In this document: positions 1 through 8,068 of the stretch, piece after piece
Numbering within the stretch: position 1 is the first letter of the stretch
How the letters are laid out: the number at the start of each line of letters is the position of its first letter
From: JANMDU01 sp031418715
GTDB taxonomy: Bacteria > Pseudomonadota > Gammaproteobacteria > Burkholderiales > Burkholderiaceae_C
DNA: 64,000 bases
Assembly: GCA_031418715.1 (NCBI GenBank)
Contig: JANOJL010000031.1
Location: 62,001-126,000 of the forward strand
Direction of reading: 5' to 3'
The notes under the pieces: model-generated
Database searches by the model: none
What the model was told of the DNA's origin: nothing
The model's input: only the letters and a program-made list of their open reading frames with translations
Made by a program: the position numbers and the translations under genes

Positions 1-289
1 TGGCCAGAGCTTTAACGCGGGTGGACAAGCGGCTCTTGTCGCGGGCGGCTTTGTTCTTGTGGAAGATGCCTTTGTCTGCGACGGTGTCCAGAATGCTCTG
101 GGCTTTGGCGAAAGCTTCGGTGGCTTTCACTTTGTCACCAGCAGCAGCAGCTTTTTCCACGTTCTTCACAGCGGTGCGGTATTTGGAGCGCAGGCTGGTG
201 TTAGCGGCATTGATGACGATGTCTTGACGAACGCGCTTGCGGCCAGAGGCTAGGCGAGGGTTCTTTTTCTTGGGTTTGGCTGATGCCAT
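1..289 (-). CDS. rpsT: 30S ribosomal protein S20 (partial, 3' end off window)
   Basis: Reading the minus strand from the ATG at 289 gives MASAKPKKKNPRLASGRKRV followed by an alanine- and lysine-rich helical protein (NAANTSLRSKYRTAVKNVEKA), which is the S20 signature. S20 binds 16S rRNA and acts in 30S assembly. The family is about 85-100 residues; 96 codons are visible, so only the last few residues can be missing. An AAGGAA ribosome-binding site lies about 6 bases upstream of the ATG. The gene stands alone here, divergent from the toxin-antitoxin pair. Confidence 0.95.
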   Translation of the reverse strand, partial: MASAKPKKKNPRLASGRKRVRQDIVINAANTSLRSKYRTAVKNVEKAAAAGDKVKATEAFAKAQSILDTVADKGIFHKNKAARDKSRLSTRVKALA

Positions 290-401
290 GATGAGTTTCC
301 TTGATGTTTGCGGATGTTGTCGGCGAAACCAAGCATTATATATCGCTGAGAGCGACTAGAGCTAGCTAGCTTGGCTGTGTTGATAGGCAGTTAGGCTTTA
401 G

Positions 402-432
402 TTAGCAATATAAGTGGGAAGAAATTATAATT
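402..432 (+). promoter_or_regulatory. Putative promoter/operator of the VapBC-like operon
   Basis: A TATAAT box at 426-431 sits inside the 10-bp palindrome AATTATAATT (423-432), with a weak TTAGCA -35-like element about 18 bases upstream. A palindrome over the -10 box is the usual layout of an autorepressed toxin-antitoxin promoter. A further 12-bp palindrome (AGCTAGCTAGCT) lies at 360-371. The site is inferred from sequence alone. Confidence 0.35.
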
Positions 433-468
433 GTGAATGTAATTAAATCTCCATGAAAGGAGTGCATC

Positions 469-738
469 ATGTCTCAAGTCACGATTTATCTGGAAGAAGA
501 TAGTTTGGCCGCAGCCAAGGCAGCAGCGGCGCGCGCGAAGATGTCGCTTTCGAAATGGTTTGCGCAGTTTGCTGAGGCCGAGAAGGCGAAGCCCTTGCCA
601 TCTTTGGATGAAATGTTTGCCGAGATTGATCGCTTGCGTGATCCTGAATCAGACAAAGATGTCGATTTCCTGCTCGATCCCAAAACTCGATATGAGGGGC
701 TGCTGCCCTATCGTGAAATCGATTGGGGGAAGATTTGA
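469..738 (+). CDS. Antitoxin of a VapBC-like type II toxin-antitoxin pair
   Basis: This 89-residue protein opens with the strand-helix-helix pattern of ribbon-helix-helix antitoxins (VTIYLEEDSLAAAKAAAARAKMSLSKWFAQF, residues 4-34, key residues only): a short beta strand, then two helices suited to dimeric DNA binding. The acidic, proline-rich tail (residues 40-89) is the kind of disordered segment that wraps and inhibits the partner toxin. An AAAGGAG Shine-Dalgarno precedes the ATG closely. Its stop codon overlaps the start of a PIN-domain gene, so the two are almost certainly translated together. It is expected to neutralise that toxin and repress the operon. The exact antitoxin family is not certain. 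Confidence 0.75.
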   Translation: MSQVTIYLEEDSLAAAKAAAARAKMSLSKWFAQFAEAEKAKPLPSLDEMFAEIDRLRDPESDKDVDFLLDPKTRYEGLLPYREIDWGKI

Positions 739-1133
739 AATTTTTACTTGATACCAACACCATCAGTTACGCCTTTCGCAATCAAGGCCAGTGCCGCGCG
801 AGAATACAAGAAACGGCAGCAGATCAAATGAGCATCAGCAGCATCAGCTATTTTGAATTGGCCTATGGCATGGCGCTGATGCAGCGCCCTCAAGCTCTTG
901 AGCAATATTGCCAGAGTTTGCGACAGCGCTTTGGCTGTGTTGATTTAGATATTGATTCCGCTGAGCGCGCAGGCCAGCTTCGAGCGAAGTTGCGCTTGGC
1001 TGGCACGCCAATTGGCGAATACGATCTGTTGATAGCAGGTATCGCCTTGGCCAACAAACTCACCGTGGTGACACACAACACCAGCCAGTTCAGCCGTGTG
1101 CCGGGTTTGCAGCTGGAAGATTGGTATGCTTGA
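735..1133 (+). CDS. vapC: PIN-domain ribonuclease toxin, VapC type
   Basis: The product begins MKFLLDTNTISYAF, the standard VapC opening with the first catalytic aspartate. It continues with a conserved glutamate in SYFELAYG and another aspartate in EYDLLIAG, the acidic residues that bind Mg2+ in PIN nucleases. About 132 residues is the usual VapC length. I chose the TTG at 735, which overlaps the antitoxin stop as TTGA, because the protein then starts like its family and a GGGGGA ribosome-binding site (725-730) is correctly spaced. An upstream TTG at 723 would add four residues. VapC toxins cleave tRNA or rRNA; the target of this one cannot be read from sequence. A copy of the 42-bp dispersed repeat follows at 1191. 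Confidence 0.85.
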   Translation: MKFLLDTNTISYAFRNQGQCRARIQETAADQMSISSISYFELAYGMALMQRPQALEQYCQSLRQRFGCVDLDIDSAERAGQLRAKLRLAGTPIGEYDLLIAGIALANKLTVVTHNTSQFSRVPGLQLEDWYA

Positions 1134-1190
1134 TGTTTCTTCTGCAGATGCTTGCTCGAAGCCCAGTTTTTTAAGAAAAATAGGCACTTA

Positions 1191-1236
1191 GCCGTTATAG
1201 AACGTGCACAAAGCGCTATCAAATTAATAGTAAATA
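1191..1236 (+). repeat. 42-bp dispersed repeat, copy 1 (intergenic)
   Basis: The unit starts CCGTTATAGAACGTG, has a GCGC-like centre and ends CTATCAAATTAATAGTAA. It contains a small CTAT..ATAG inverted repeat at its 3' end. It lies just 7 bases before serB. Related copies occur at 1966, 17709, 21346, 22213, 27553, 34640, 51593, 53950 and 58068. Confidence 0.85.
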
Positions 1237-1242
1237 GGTTGT

Positions 1243-1965
1243 ATGTCTTCCACTGAAATCTCCCCCGGCCTGGTGATCCAAGGCTTTGTGCCGCCTTTGA
1301 ACTTGAGCGATTTCCAGCTCGCAGCGTTTGACATGGACTCGACGCTGATCAACATTGAATGCGTGGACGAGATCGCCGATGCCGCTGGCCGCAAAGCAGA
1401 AGTGGCAGCGATCACGGAAGCTGCGATGCGCGGAGAGATCACGGATTACAAAGATTCTCTGCGCAGGCGCGTGGCGCTGCTCAAGGGCGTGCCGGTGAGC
1501 GCGATGCAGGAGGTGCTCACGCAGCGTTTGCAGCTCAATCCAGGAGCTGAAGCTTTAACAAAGACGCTGAAGGCGGCGGGCTGTAAGTTACTGCTCGTCT
1601 CAGGTGGGTTCACTTTTTTTACAGATCACATCAGGGATCGTTTGCAGATGGATTTTGCGCGTTCGAATGTGCTGGAAGTGCAGGGTGGGCTGCTCACTGG
1701 ACGCATGGTGGATCAAACTTGGGGCGACATTTGCGATGGCGCTGAGAAGCGAAAAATGCTGCTGGAGACTTGCGCGTCTTTGGGCATCAGCGCCAAGCAG
1801 GCCATGGCAGTGGGCGATGGTGCGAATGATTTGCCGATGATGTTGGCTTGCTCGGAGGCGGGTGGCCTTTCCGTGGCTTTTCAAGCGAAGCCGAAAGTGA
1901 GGAGCCAAGTAATGGTGGCGATCAATTTGGGCGGATTGGATCGGCTGCTTTCTTTGATGACCTAA
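1243..1965 (+). CDS. serB: Phosphoserine phosphatase
   Basis: A 240-residue HAD-superfamily phosphatase that converts O-phosphoserine to serine in the last step of serine synthesis. The DMDST motif at residues 30-34 carries the nucleophile and acid-base aspartates. Motif II is the serine in LLLVSGG, and motif III/IV is the GDGANDLPMM segment near residue 190. The segment following motif I (INIECVDEIA) is the usual SerB substrate cap region. The protein is the short form, without the N-terminal regulatory domains of longer SerB proteins. The ATG at 1243 directly follows repeat copy 1. The gene converges with nudB; a reversed repeat copy lies between them. Confidence 0.93.
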   Translation: MSSTEISPGLVIQGFVPPLNLSDFQLAAFDMDSTLINIECVDEIADAAGRKAEVAAITEAAMRGEITDYKDSLRRRVALLKGVPVSAMQEVLTQRLQLNPGAEALTKTLKAAGCKLLLVSGGFTFFTDHIRDRLQMDFARSNVLEVQGGLLTGRMVDQTWGDICDGAEKRKMLLETCASLGISAKQAMAVGDGANDLPMMLACSEAGGLSVAFQAKPKVRSQVMVAINLGGLDRLLSLMT

Positions 1966-2007
1966 ATGCTATTTAATTTATAGCATACGGGGCATATTTA
2001 ATAACGG
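1966..2007 (-). repeat. 42-bp dispersed repeat, copy 2 (reverse orientation)
   Basis: Read on the minus strand this aligns with the repeat consensus: a CCGTTAT-type start at 2007 and an imperfect ATAG/CTAT end at 1968. The near end forms a perfect 7-bp hairpin (ATGCTAT..ATAGCAT, 1967-1987) between the converging serB and nudB genes, so it may also end transcription. Confidence 0.7.
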
Positions 2008-2031
2008 CAACAGCTCTATTTCGTCTAAGAA

Positions 2032-2502
2032 TTAGACCACTATCGCGGCAATTTTTCGAATCATCGCTTCGTTGGAAGCGGAATGTACTTTCGGTGCAGC
2101 CTCTTGCCAAGGCAGCCATAGTTGGTTCACATGCTCAAAGGGTGCGAGCTGGACCTGTACCCTTGCAGGAATACACAAGCCAAACACCCGCTCGGTATTG
2201 CGCGTGATGCCGGGGGCGTAGCGGTGCAGGTAATGTGGCCAGATGTCGTAGGTGTTTTCTAGCTGCCAATCGGTGAGCTGGTGGCCGCTGGCGTGAACGT
2301 CTAAAGCGGTTTCTTCCATCACTTCTCTGGCGGCGCAGTTTGCATAGGATTCGTCTTCAAAATCCAAACTTCCCGTGACGGATTGCCAACTGCCGCTGGG
2401 TAGGCCTTGCGCATTAGCGCGTTCGATGAGTAAAACGTCTTTTTGCAGCGTATAAATGACGACGAGGACGGAGCGGGGGATTTTGTAGGCGGTGGCGGTC
2501 AT
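2032..2502 (-). CDS. nudB: Nudix hydrolase, dihydroneopterin triphosphate pyrophosphatase type
   Basis: This 156-residue protein starts MTATAYKIPRSVLVVIYT and carries a Nudix box (GSLDFEDESYANCAAREVMEET; key residues G, R-E, E-E-T) around residues 42-63. The family partner motifs LPSGSWQSVTG and NTYDIWPHYLHRY match NudB, which removes pyrophosphate from dihydroneopterin triphosphate in folate synthesis. The reading frame stays open upstream to 2733, but the ATG at 2502 gives the family's normal length and N-terminus. Another folate gene, folK, lies at 18174, not linked to it. The substrate assignment rests on family resemblance. Confidence 0.85.
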   Translation of the reverse strand: MTATAYKIPRSVLVVIYTLQKDVLLIERANAQGLPSGSWQSVTGSLDFEDESYANCAAREVMEETALDVHASGHQLTDWQLENTYDIWPHYLHRYAPGITRNTERVFGLCIPARVQVQLAPFEHVNQLWLPWQEAAPKVHSASNEAMIRKIAAIVV

Positions 2503-2623
2503 GGTGGGTTGGTGATGGAGCGGGTACGATGGCAAGAGTGAAACGCAGGCCGCTCCAGCTTCGTGTGCGAGCAGAAAAATTAATGTGTATCTGACCCCAA
2601 TTAAATCCCAATTAAATCCAAAT

Positions 2624-3514
2624 ATGCTGAGCCCTGACATCTTCACCACCGACACGCCAAGCACCGAGCCATTGCTGCAGCCGTTGACTGAGCGTGAAAA
2701 ACAGTATTCGCCCAGTTTGGCGATTGGGGGCAACTACCAGCCGTTTGTTCAGGCGTATGTGGATCGCAGCAGCGCGGCTTATGAGCAAGTGACATACATC
2801 AAAAATCTGCGATACGGCGAGGCTGAGCGTGCATTGATCGATTACTTTCCTGCGCCATCGCCTGCAAACAACGCACACACCAAACCTGGCTTGCTGGTAT
2901 TCGTTCACGGCGGCTATTGGCAAGAGTTGTCTAAAAATGAATCGGCGTATCTCGCGCCTGCTTGGCATGAAGCGGGATTTGCACATGCGGTGGTGGGCTA
3001 CACGCTCGCGCCGCAGGCCACATTGCAAGAGATCGTGGCTCAGTGTCGCGCTGCAGTGGCATATTTACGGGTTCATGCCGAGCGGCTGGGTCACGATGCT
3101 TCGCGTATCGTGGTGGCGGGCAGTTCGGCGGGAGGGTATTTGGCTGCGGTTTGCGCGGCAGACGTATCGCTGGCTTTACGCGGTTTCGTGCCGATATCAG
3201 GCATCTTTGATCTGCGGCCACTGGTGGGCACGTCGATCAACGATGCGCTAGGTATGAGTTTGCAAGATGCTGCTGAGCTCTCGCGCATGACGGCGAGTGC
3301 GTCGCGCGTACCGGGTGTGATCGCTTGGGGGCAAATCGAGACAGCTGCCTTCAAGCAGCAAGCTCTGGCGTTGGTAGCTCATTTGCAGTCAACAGGCCAA
3401 TATTGCGTTGAATTAGAGATGCAGGGGCGCAATCATTTTGATGTGGTGCATGAGCTCGGTGATGTGCAATCTGTGTTGTTTCAAGCGGTATTGAAGCTGT
3501 TTGATGTGGCTTGA
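2624..3514 (+). CDS. Alpha/beta hydrolase, kynurenine-formamidase-like
   Basis: A 296-residue alpha/beta hydrolase. It has the oxyanion-hole motif HGGYW (about residue 97) and the nucleophile elbow GSSAGG (about residue 166), with a candidate catalytic histidine in GRNHFDVV near the C-terminus. HGGYW is typical of bacterial and eukaryotic arylformamidase-like esterases, which hydrolyse N-formylkynurenine. No other kynurenine pathway gene is present, so a general esterase role is equally possible. The ATG at 2624 is preferred to an in-frame GTG at 2585, because the upstream codons come from a low-complexity TTAAATCC-repeat stretch. Neither start has a good Shine-Dalgarno. No signal peptide is visible. 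Confidence 0.75.
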   Translation: MLSPDIFTTDTPSTEPLLQPLTEREKQYSPSLAIGGNYQPFVQAYVDRSSAAYEQVTYIKNLRYGEAERALIDYFPAPSPANNAHTKPGLLVFVHGGYWQELSKNESAYLAPAWHEAGFAHAVVGYTLAPQATLQEIVAQCRAAVAYLRVHAERLGHDASRIVVAGSSAGGYLAAVCAADVSLALRGFVPISGIFDLRPLVGTSINDALGMSLQDAAELSRMTASASRVPGVIAWGQIETAAFKQQALALVAHLQSTGQYCVELEMQGRNHFDVVHELGDVQSVLFQAVLKLFDVA

Positions 3515-3569
3515 TGCCAATCACTGAACGTCTAGGAGCTGAATCGGCATCACGGATAATCGCCCACAC

Positions 3570-4346
3570 ATGTCTTCCCTCCAAGAAATTCACTGGCTCT
3601 TTTTCGGCGCATCGGCTGGGTTGCTGATTTACCTCTCAGGCGTGGGCGCGGGTGTGATCGTCGTTCCAGTGATGGTGACTTTGTTTGACACACCAGTGGC
3701 CACGGCTGTGGGCACGGCGAGTTTGTTTTCTGTGGCTTGCAAGATGGCAGCAGGTTTGTCGCATGTTCAGCAGAAAAATGTGTCACGGCGCTTGCTCAAG
3801 GCCTTTTTACCAGCGGCGGTGGTGGCTTGTTTGTGGTTTGCCGCGCTGATCAGTTTGGCCTTGCCCACAGTGTGGCCACAGGGTAAAACACAGGTGGAAT
3901 TGTTTTTGAAACTACTCGTGCTGGCCGTGGGCAGCTTGGCGGTGGCTTCCATCTACGTGCCGCAGGTCAAGCAGTGGCTCATGCGCCTGCGCATCCGTAG
4001 CACCGCGCTCACCACAGGTGCGCTCATGGGCGCAACGGGAACAGGTGGTGGCGTGCTGGTGGTTCCTGCGCTCATGGCCGAGGGCAGCGAAAGCACCCAG
4101 CGAATCATTGGCACGTCGCTGATCATCGGGCTGATTCTGTCAGCAGTAACGGCACTGTTTTATGGCGCAGCAGGCAGCTTGAACTTGCCGATGGCGCTCT
4201 GGATGACGGGGGGCTCGCTGCTAGCCATGCCACTGGGGCGCTTTGTTTTCACGAGAGTTTCTTCGAAAATGCTAACTCACTTAGTGGCAATCTTAGCGGT
4301 GCTGGCCTTGCTGGTGTTGGTTGCAGGCCTGCTCGGGGCGCTTTGA
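3570..4346 (+). CDS. TauE/SafE-family membrane permease
   Basis: The 258-residue product is almost entirely hydrophobic, with about eight membrane-spanning segments. It shows the duplicated glycine-rich signature of the TauE/SafE (DUF81) family: GVGAGVIVVPVM in the first half and GATGTGGGVLVVPAL in the second. Members export sulfite, sulfoacetate or other small organosulfur anions, but most are uncharacterised. It follows the formamidase-like gene by 55 bases on the same strand. An inverted repeat (TGATGCC at 3512 with GGCATCA at 3546) lies between them, so co-transcription is uncertain. The substrate is unknown. Confidence 0.85.
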   Translation: MSSLQEIHWLFFGASAGLLIYLSGVGAGVIVVPVMVTLFDTPVATAVGTASLFSVACKMAAGLSHVQQKNVSRRLLKAFLPAAVVACLWFAALISLALPTVWPQGKTQVELFLKLLVLAVGSLAVASIYVPQVKQWLMRLRIRSTALTTGALMGATGTGGGVLVVPALMAEGSESTQRIIGTSLIIGLILSAVTALFYGAAGSLNLPMALWMTGGSLLAMPLGRFVFTRVSSKMLTHLVAILAVLALLVLVAGLLGAL

Positions 4347-4370
4347 CTTTCTCACCGTTGATGCATTTTC

Positions 4371-4387
4371 CATGCGCTTCGCGCATG
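4371..4387. terminator. Possible hairpin terminator after the TauE/SafE gene
   Basis: A perfect 7-bp stem with a 3-base loop (CATGCGC TTC GCGCATG) lies 25 bases after the stop codon. There is no T-run, so it may be only a weak or Rho-linked terminator. Confidence 0.25.
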
Positions 4388-4534
4388 ATGGCGGGAGAAA
4401 CTGGCATGGGCAAAGCTGTCAGTTCTTGGTAAGATTCCAATCTCTGTGTAACTAAATAATAGACAAAGTCTTTGACGCGACATTCGTGAATGTTGCGTAC
4501 ACAACGCAAACTGATCCACCAAGAAAGTAGGGGA

Positions 4535-5806
4535 ATGAAAGCTGTCACGCCAGCAGGGAGAGTGCCGCTGGCCAGAATCAGCTTAGCGTTGATTCTGGCC
4601 AGCGGTATGGTGCCTGCGCAGGGGCAAGAGCCGGCAAGCGAGGCTAGGACTTCTACTGTGGATCAGCTCGAACTACTTTTGCGAGAGCAGCAAAGTTTGC
4701 AAACGCGCCAAACGCAGCAGTTGCAGACCCTCCGACAACGATTAGACGATCAAGCGCGCGTGAATGACCTGCAAGATTGGCAATGGACAGGCGGCTTGGC
4801 CTTCATGCTCTTGCTCGTGTTTGCGCTCGCTTGGCTGGCCAAGCAATGGCCGTTGTGGCAACAAGAACGCGCCGCGCGGCAGGCGCAGCTACGGACTGCG
4901 CGCGTCAAAGCCGCAACGGATGGGCTGATCAACCTCAAGAGAAACTTTGAAGATAGCGGCCAGATCAGTGGCGGTAGTGAAATTGATCACAGCGGCCCGG
5001 GCATGCTAAAGCATCTGCTTCGCAGAAAAAAGACGCATCAAGCGTTTGCTAGATCTGGCGGTAAACCAGGCAGGATGGCGATACCAGATGAGCCAGACTC
5101 GCAAATGTTGGCCGACGAAGCGGTGCGTGAATATGAGCTGCGCAGAACAGTTGGTTTAGATGAACCGCCCGAGCCATCGCCTGAGTCGGCCAAAGCGGTG
5201 ATGAACCAGCAAGAAGTAGACACAGAAAGCGCTTGGCTGGCGATGCAAGAAATACCCCTTGACTCTCCTTCGCAGGCTCAGCTGGAGGTGAGCGTGGAGG
5301 TGCAGCGCGTACGAACAGGGCTGCGAGTGCGGCGTGAAAAACGTCATTTGGCGGTGCTGCAAGTGGCTGAGCCTCTTACAAATACAGATACACCAAAAGA
5401 AAATGCGCTTGAAGAACATGCAGCTCAAATGACATATCAAGTTGCGCATCAACATGTGGTGCAAACCGCGCAAGAGCCCACAGACGTAGCCGTGTGGATA
5501 CCCGGTCATACTGGTAGCGACTCTAAGCCAGGTTCACTAGACGTGGCGTTGCCTTCTGTGCAGCCAAAGCAAGAAGAGCATGATGCAGTGCGACTTGCAA
5601 CCGGCCTAAGTGAGAGTGCATCGTTTTCTGTCTCATCACTTCCTGCCTATACAGAAGCCGAAACGCGCCTAGCACTGGGTTATGAATTTCAAAAGCTAGG
5701 CCAGCTTGATGAAGCTGCGCTGTTGTATGAAGAAGTGCTGGTGATCGGCGCAATGCTCGACCAAACACGAGCCCGCAAACTGCTTAGCGCCTTGCCTTAC
5801 CGTTAA
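4535..5806 (+). CDS. FimV-like membrane protein with C-terminal tetratricopeptide-like domain
   Basis: The 423-residue product has, in order, a signal-like segment (ARISLALILASGMVPAQGQ, about residues 12-30), a coiled coil rich in Q, R and L (about 38-70), one transmembrane helix (LAFMLLLVFALAWLAKQW), a long acidic low-complexity cytoplasmic region, and a short C-terminal helical domain (LALGYEFQKLGQLDEAALLYEEVL). That order resembles FimV/TspA-type proteins, which organise polar structures and type IV pili through a periplasmic part and a cytoplasmic TPR end. No LysM domain was seen, and the protein is short for FimV. I chose the ATG at 4535, which lies after AGGGG; an in-frame ATG at 4490 would add 15 residues. 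Confidence 0.6.
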   Translation: MKAVTPAGRVPLARISLALILASGMVPAQGQEPASEARTSTVDQLELLLREQQSLQTRQTQQLQTLRQRLDDQARVNDLQDWQWTGGLAFMLLLVFALAWLAKQWPLWQQERAARQAQLRTARVKAATDGLINLKRNFEDSGQISGGSEIDHSGPGMLKHLLRRKKTHQAFARSGGKPGRMAIPDEPDSQMLADEAVREYELRRTVGLDEPPEPSPESAKAVMNQQEVDTESAWLAMQEIPLDSPSQAQLEVSVEVQRVRTGLRVRREKRHLAVLQVAEPLTNTDTPKENALEEHAAQMTYQVAHQHVVQTAQEPTDVAVWIPGHTGSDSKPGSLDVALPSVQPKQEEHDAVRLATGLSESASFSVSSLPAYTEAETRLALGYEFQKLGQLDEAALLYEEVLVIGAMLDQTRARKLLSALPYR

Positions 5807-5818
5807 AGCTGCAGATGC

Positions 5819-6283
5819 TCACCACTTGATGCCGAGTTTGACAAACAGCTTGGAGAGCACAAACAGTGGGCCAACCCAGAGGTATTGCAGATCTTCAAGA
5901 AAACTCGGTTTTTTGCCTTCTATCTTGTGTCCGATGAACTGAATGATCCACGCGCCGATGAAGAGGGCGATGGACGCAATGAGCACCTGCGAACCCATCG
6001 CGTGAACCAATGCAACGATGAACACGGACCATATGCTCATGCTTACAAAAAATACCCAAGACAGCCGCGCGTAGTACACCATGCTCGCCGCTATAAAAAA
6101 ATATGCGACCCAGGGATGCAGTGCAAACAACAAGCCGCACAAGCTGAGCATGATGAGCGGAATGGCCGCAAAGTGAATCAGCTCATTCATGGGATGGGTG
6201 TGGCTTCTGCCGTAGTGAGCAAGCAGTTGATCGATTTTACGAGTGGGCTGGTGCTCGCCTTGGGCAGGGGCAGTGGTGTCCAT
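5819..6283 (-). CDS. DUF962/Mpo1-like membrane protein
   Basis: A 154-residue membrane protein with about four hydrophobic segments. The N-terminal stretch contains LLAHYGRSHTHPMNELIHFAAIP, key residues H-x-x-P-x-N-x-x-x-H, and a second histidine appears in FIGHKIEGKKPSFLEDL. The histidine spacing and the length match the DUF962 family, whose yeast member Mpo1 is a 2-hydroxy fatty acid dioxygenase. In bacteria the role is not established. Its stop lies 12 bases from the converging FimV-like gene. The ATG at 6283 starts MDTTAPAQ. Confidence 0.8.
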   Translation of the reverse strand: MDTTAPAQGEHQPTRKIDQLLAHYGRSHTHPMNELIHFAAIPLIMLSLCGLLFALHPWVAYFFIAASMVYYARLSWVFFVSMSIWSVFIVALVHAMGSQVLIASIALFIGAWIIQFIGHKIEGKKPSFLEDLQYLWVGPLFVLSKLFVKLGIKW

Positions 6284-6757
6284 GGATGTCTCCGGAGTTT
6301 CTGGATTTTATGCGGAGTTGCGGGGCGTTGTGTTTTTGTTCCTTGGTTGTTTGTGTTGAGCACATGGTTCTTCATGCTCAGTGTGCTTAGGCCTGTGAAG
6401 GGGGCTGGCCGCTGAGCTGTGGCCGTTCTACACAAACAGACATCTTCCGAGCGCCACCCCTATCAAAAGATTAGCAAACTAAGCAGAATACACAACGCAA
6501 AACCATCTTGCCCTGTCACGCTAAGAGAAATATCGCATTGACGTACATCGTCGATGCTGAAATGTGCATCAAACAAGCGAATGAAGGGCCCAATCGCTGC
6601 TGTCACTTTTTTCGCGCACCGCCACCGCCTTCGACACATCGCCCCGCGCCTGCGCTTGGGTTATCCCACGCTGCTCGTGTCCCACACATTGAAAAAGCTT
6701 CAAGCAAGCAATAAAAAACCCGCACAAGGCGGGTTTTTATCGAAAGCGAAAAAAAGA
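6284..6757. other. 474-bp intergenic region upstream of the DUF962 gene
   Basis: No convincing gene is present. Short open frames here lack ribosome-binding sites and family-like sequence. The region must hold the promoter of the DUF962 gene near 6300-6350 and carries the gltA terminator at 6713-6739. The rest holds nothing I can identify. Confidence 0.6.
6713..6739 (-). terminator. Intrinsic terminator of the sdh-gltA operon
   Basis: A GC-rich stem AACCCGC/GCGGGTT with a 4-5 base loop is flanked by A and T runs on both sides. Read on the minus strand it lies about 20 bases after the gltA stop and ends in a T-run, a classical Rho-independent terminator that could also work in the other direction. 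Confidence 0.85.
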
Positions 6758-8068
6758 TCAACGCTGTGCAAGCGCCACTACATCGCGCTTCACAGAACCC
6801 GTGTACAACTGGCGCGGGCGGCCGATTTTGTATTCTGGGTCACCGATCATTTCGTTGAGCTGGGCGATCCATCCAACGGTGCGCGCGAGAGCAAAAATTC
6901 CGGTGAAGAGTTTCACGGGGATACCAATGGCGCGCTGGACGATGCCGCTGTAAAAATCGACGTTGGGGTAGAGCTTGCGCTGCACGAAATAGTCGTCTTC
7001 TAAGGCGATTCTCTCAAGCTCTTTGGCGAGCTTGAAGAGCGGATCGTTTTCCAAGCCGAGCGCGGTAAGCACTTCGTTGCAAGTTTCTTGCATGAGCTTG
7101 GCGCGAGGATCATAGTTTTTATACACGCGATGACCAAAGCCCATGAGCTTGACGCCGGAGTTTTTGTCTTTGACCTTCTCCATGAACTCGCCGACTTTAG
7201 ACACACCACCCATGCGTTGAATGTCTTCCAGCATATTGAGGCAAGCTTCATTTGCACCGCCGTGGGCTGGGCCCCAGAGGCAGGCCACACCTGCGGCGAT
7301 CGCTGCGAAAGGATTGGTACCTGAGCTGCCGCACAGGCGCACAGTGGAGGTCGATGCGTTTTGCTCATGATCCGCATGCAATACAAAGATGCGGTCGATG
7401 GCGCGCTCGATCACTGCGTTGACTTTGTAATCTTCGCAAGGCGTGGCAAACATCATGCGCATGAAGTTGCCCGAGTAGCTCAGGTCATTCTTTGGATAGA
7501 TGAAGGGCTGGCCGATGCTATATTTGTAGGCCATGGCCACGAGCGTGGGCATTTTGGCGATCAAGCGAATGGCGGAAATATCGCGGTGCTCAGCGTTGTG
7601 GACATCGGTGCTGTCATGATAGAAGGCTGACAAAGCGCCCACCAAGCCCGTCATGATGGCCATCGGGTGGGCATCACGGCGGAAGCCGCGTAGGAAGAAT
7701 TGCATTTGATCATTGACCATCGTGTGGTTGGTCACGCGGCTGGTGAAGTCTTTCTTTTGATCTGCGTTAGGCAGATCTCCATAAAGCAGCAAATGACAGG
7801 TCTCAAGAAAATCGCAATTGGTAGCCAGTTGCTCGATGGGGTAGCCGCGATAAAGCAGCTCGCCTTTGTCGCCATCGATATAGGTGATGGTGGATTGGCA
7901 GGCCGCAGTGCTCAAGAAACCAGGGTCATACGTGAACATGCCGGTTTGGGCGTACAGCTTGCGAATATCGATCACATCGGGACCGATGTTTCCTTGATAG
8001 ACGGGCATGTCAATCGAAGGGTTGCCGTTGGAGAACGACAGCGAGGCTTTGTAGTCGGCGAGTTTCAT
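6758..8068 (-). CDS. gltA: Citrate synthase
   Basis: A 436-residue type II (hexameric) citrate synthase that condenses acetyl-CoA with oxaloacetate to enter the TCA cycle. The catalytic histidine motifs are clear: WGPAHGGANEACL (first His) and GFGHRVYKNYDPRAK (second His), with the catalytic aspartate in the segment NVDFYSGIVQRAIG. The N-terminal beta domain (residues 1-60) is present, as in NADH-sensitive Gram-negative enzymes. Its ATG overlaps the sdhE stop as ATGA, so the two are translationally coupled. It is the last gene of the sdhCDAB-sdhE-gltA operon and is followed by an intrinsic terminator. Confidence 0.97.
   Translation of the reverse strand: MKLADYKASLSFSNGNPSIDMPVYQGNIGPDVIDIRKLYAQTGMFTYDPGFLSTAACQSTITYIDGDKGELLYRGYPIEQLATNCDFLETCHLLLYGDLPNADQKKDFTSRVTNHTMVNDQMQFFLRGFRRDAHPMAIMTGLVGALSAFYHDSTDVHNAEHRDISAIRLIAKMPTLVAMAYKYSIGQPFIYPKNDLSYSGNFMRMMFATPCEDYKVNAVIERAIDRIFVLHADHEQNASTSTVRLCGSSGTNPFAAIAAGVACLWGPAHGGANEACLNMLEDIQRMGGVSKVGEFMEKVKDKNSGVKLMGFGHRVYKNYDPRAKLMQETCNEVLTALGLENDPLFKLAKELERIALEDDYFVQRKLYPNVDFYSGIVQRAIGIPVKLFTGIFALARTVGWIAQLNEMIGDPEYKIGRPRQLYTGSVKRDVVALAQR

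Noticed and set aside
2581..2625. TCTGACCCCAATTAAATCC stretch before the alpha/beta hydrolase, resembling remnants of RAYT-type or IS-linked repeats
   Set aside because: Only about 20 bases match from memory and there is no second copy in the window, so no element is called.
6508..7003. Open frames between the DUF962 gene and gltA
   Set aside because: They lack ribosome-binding sites and family-like sequence, and the longer one runs antisense into gltA.
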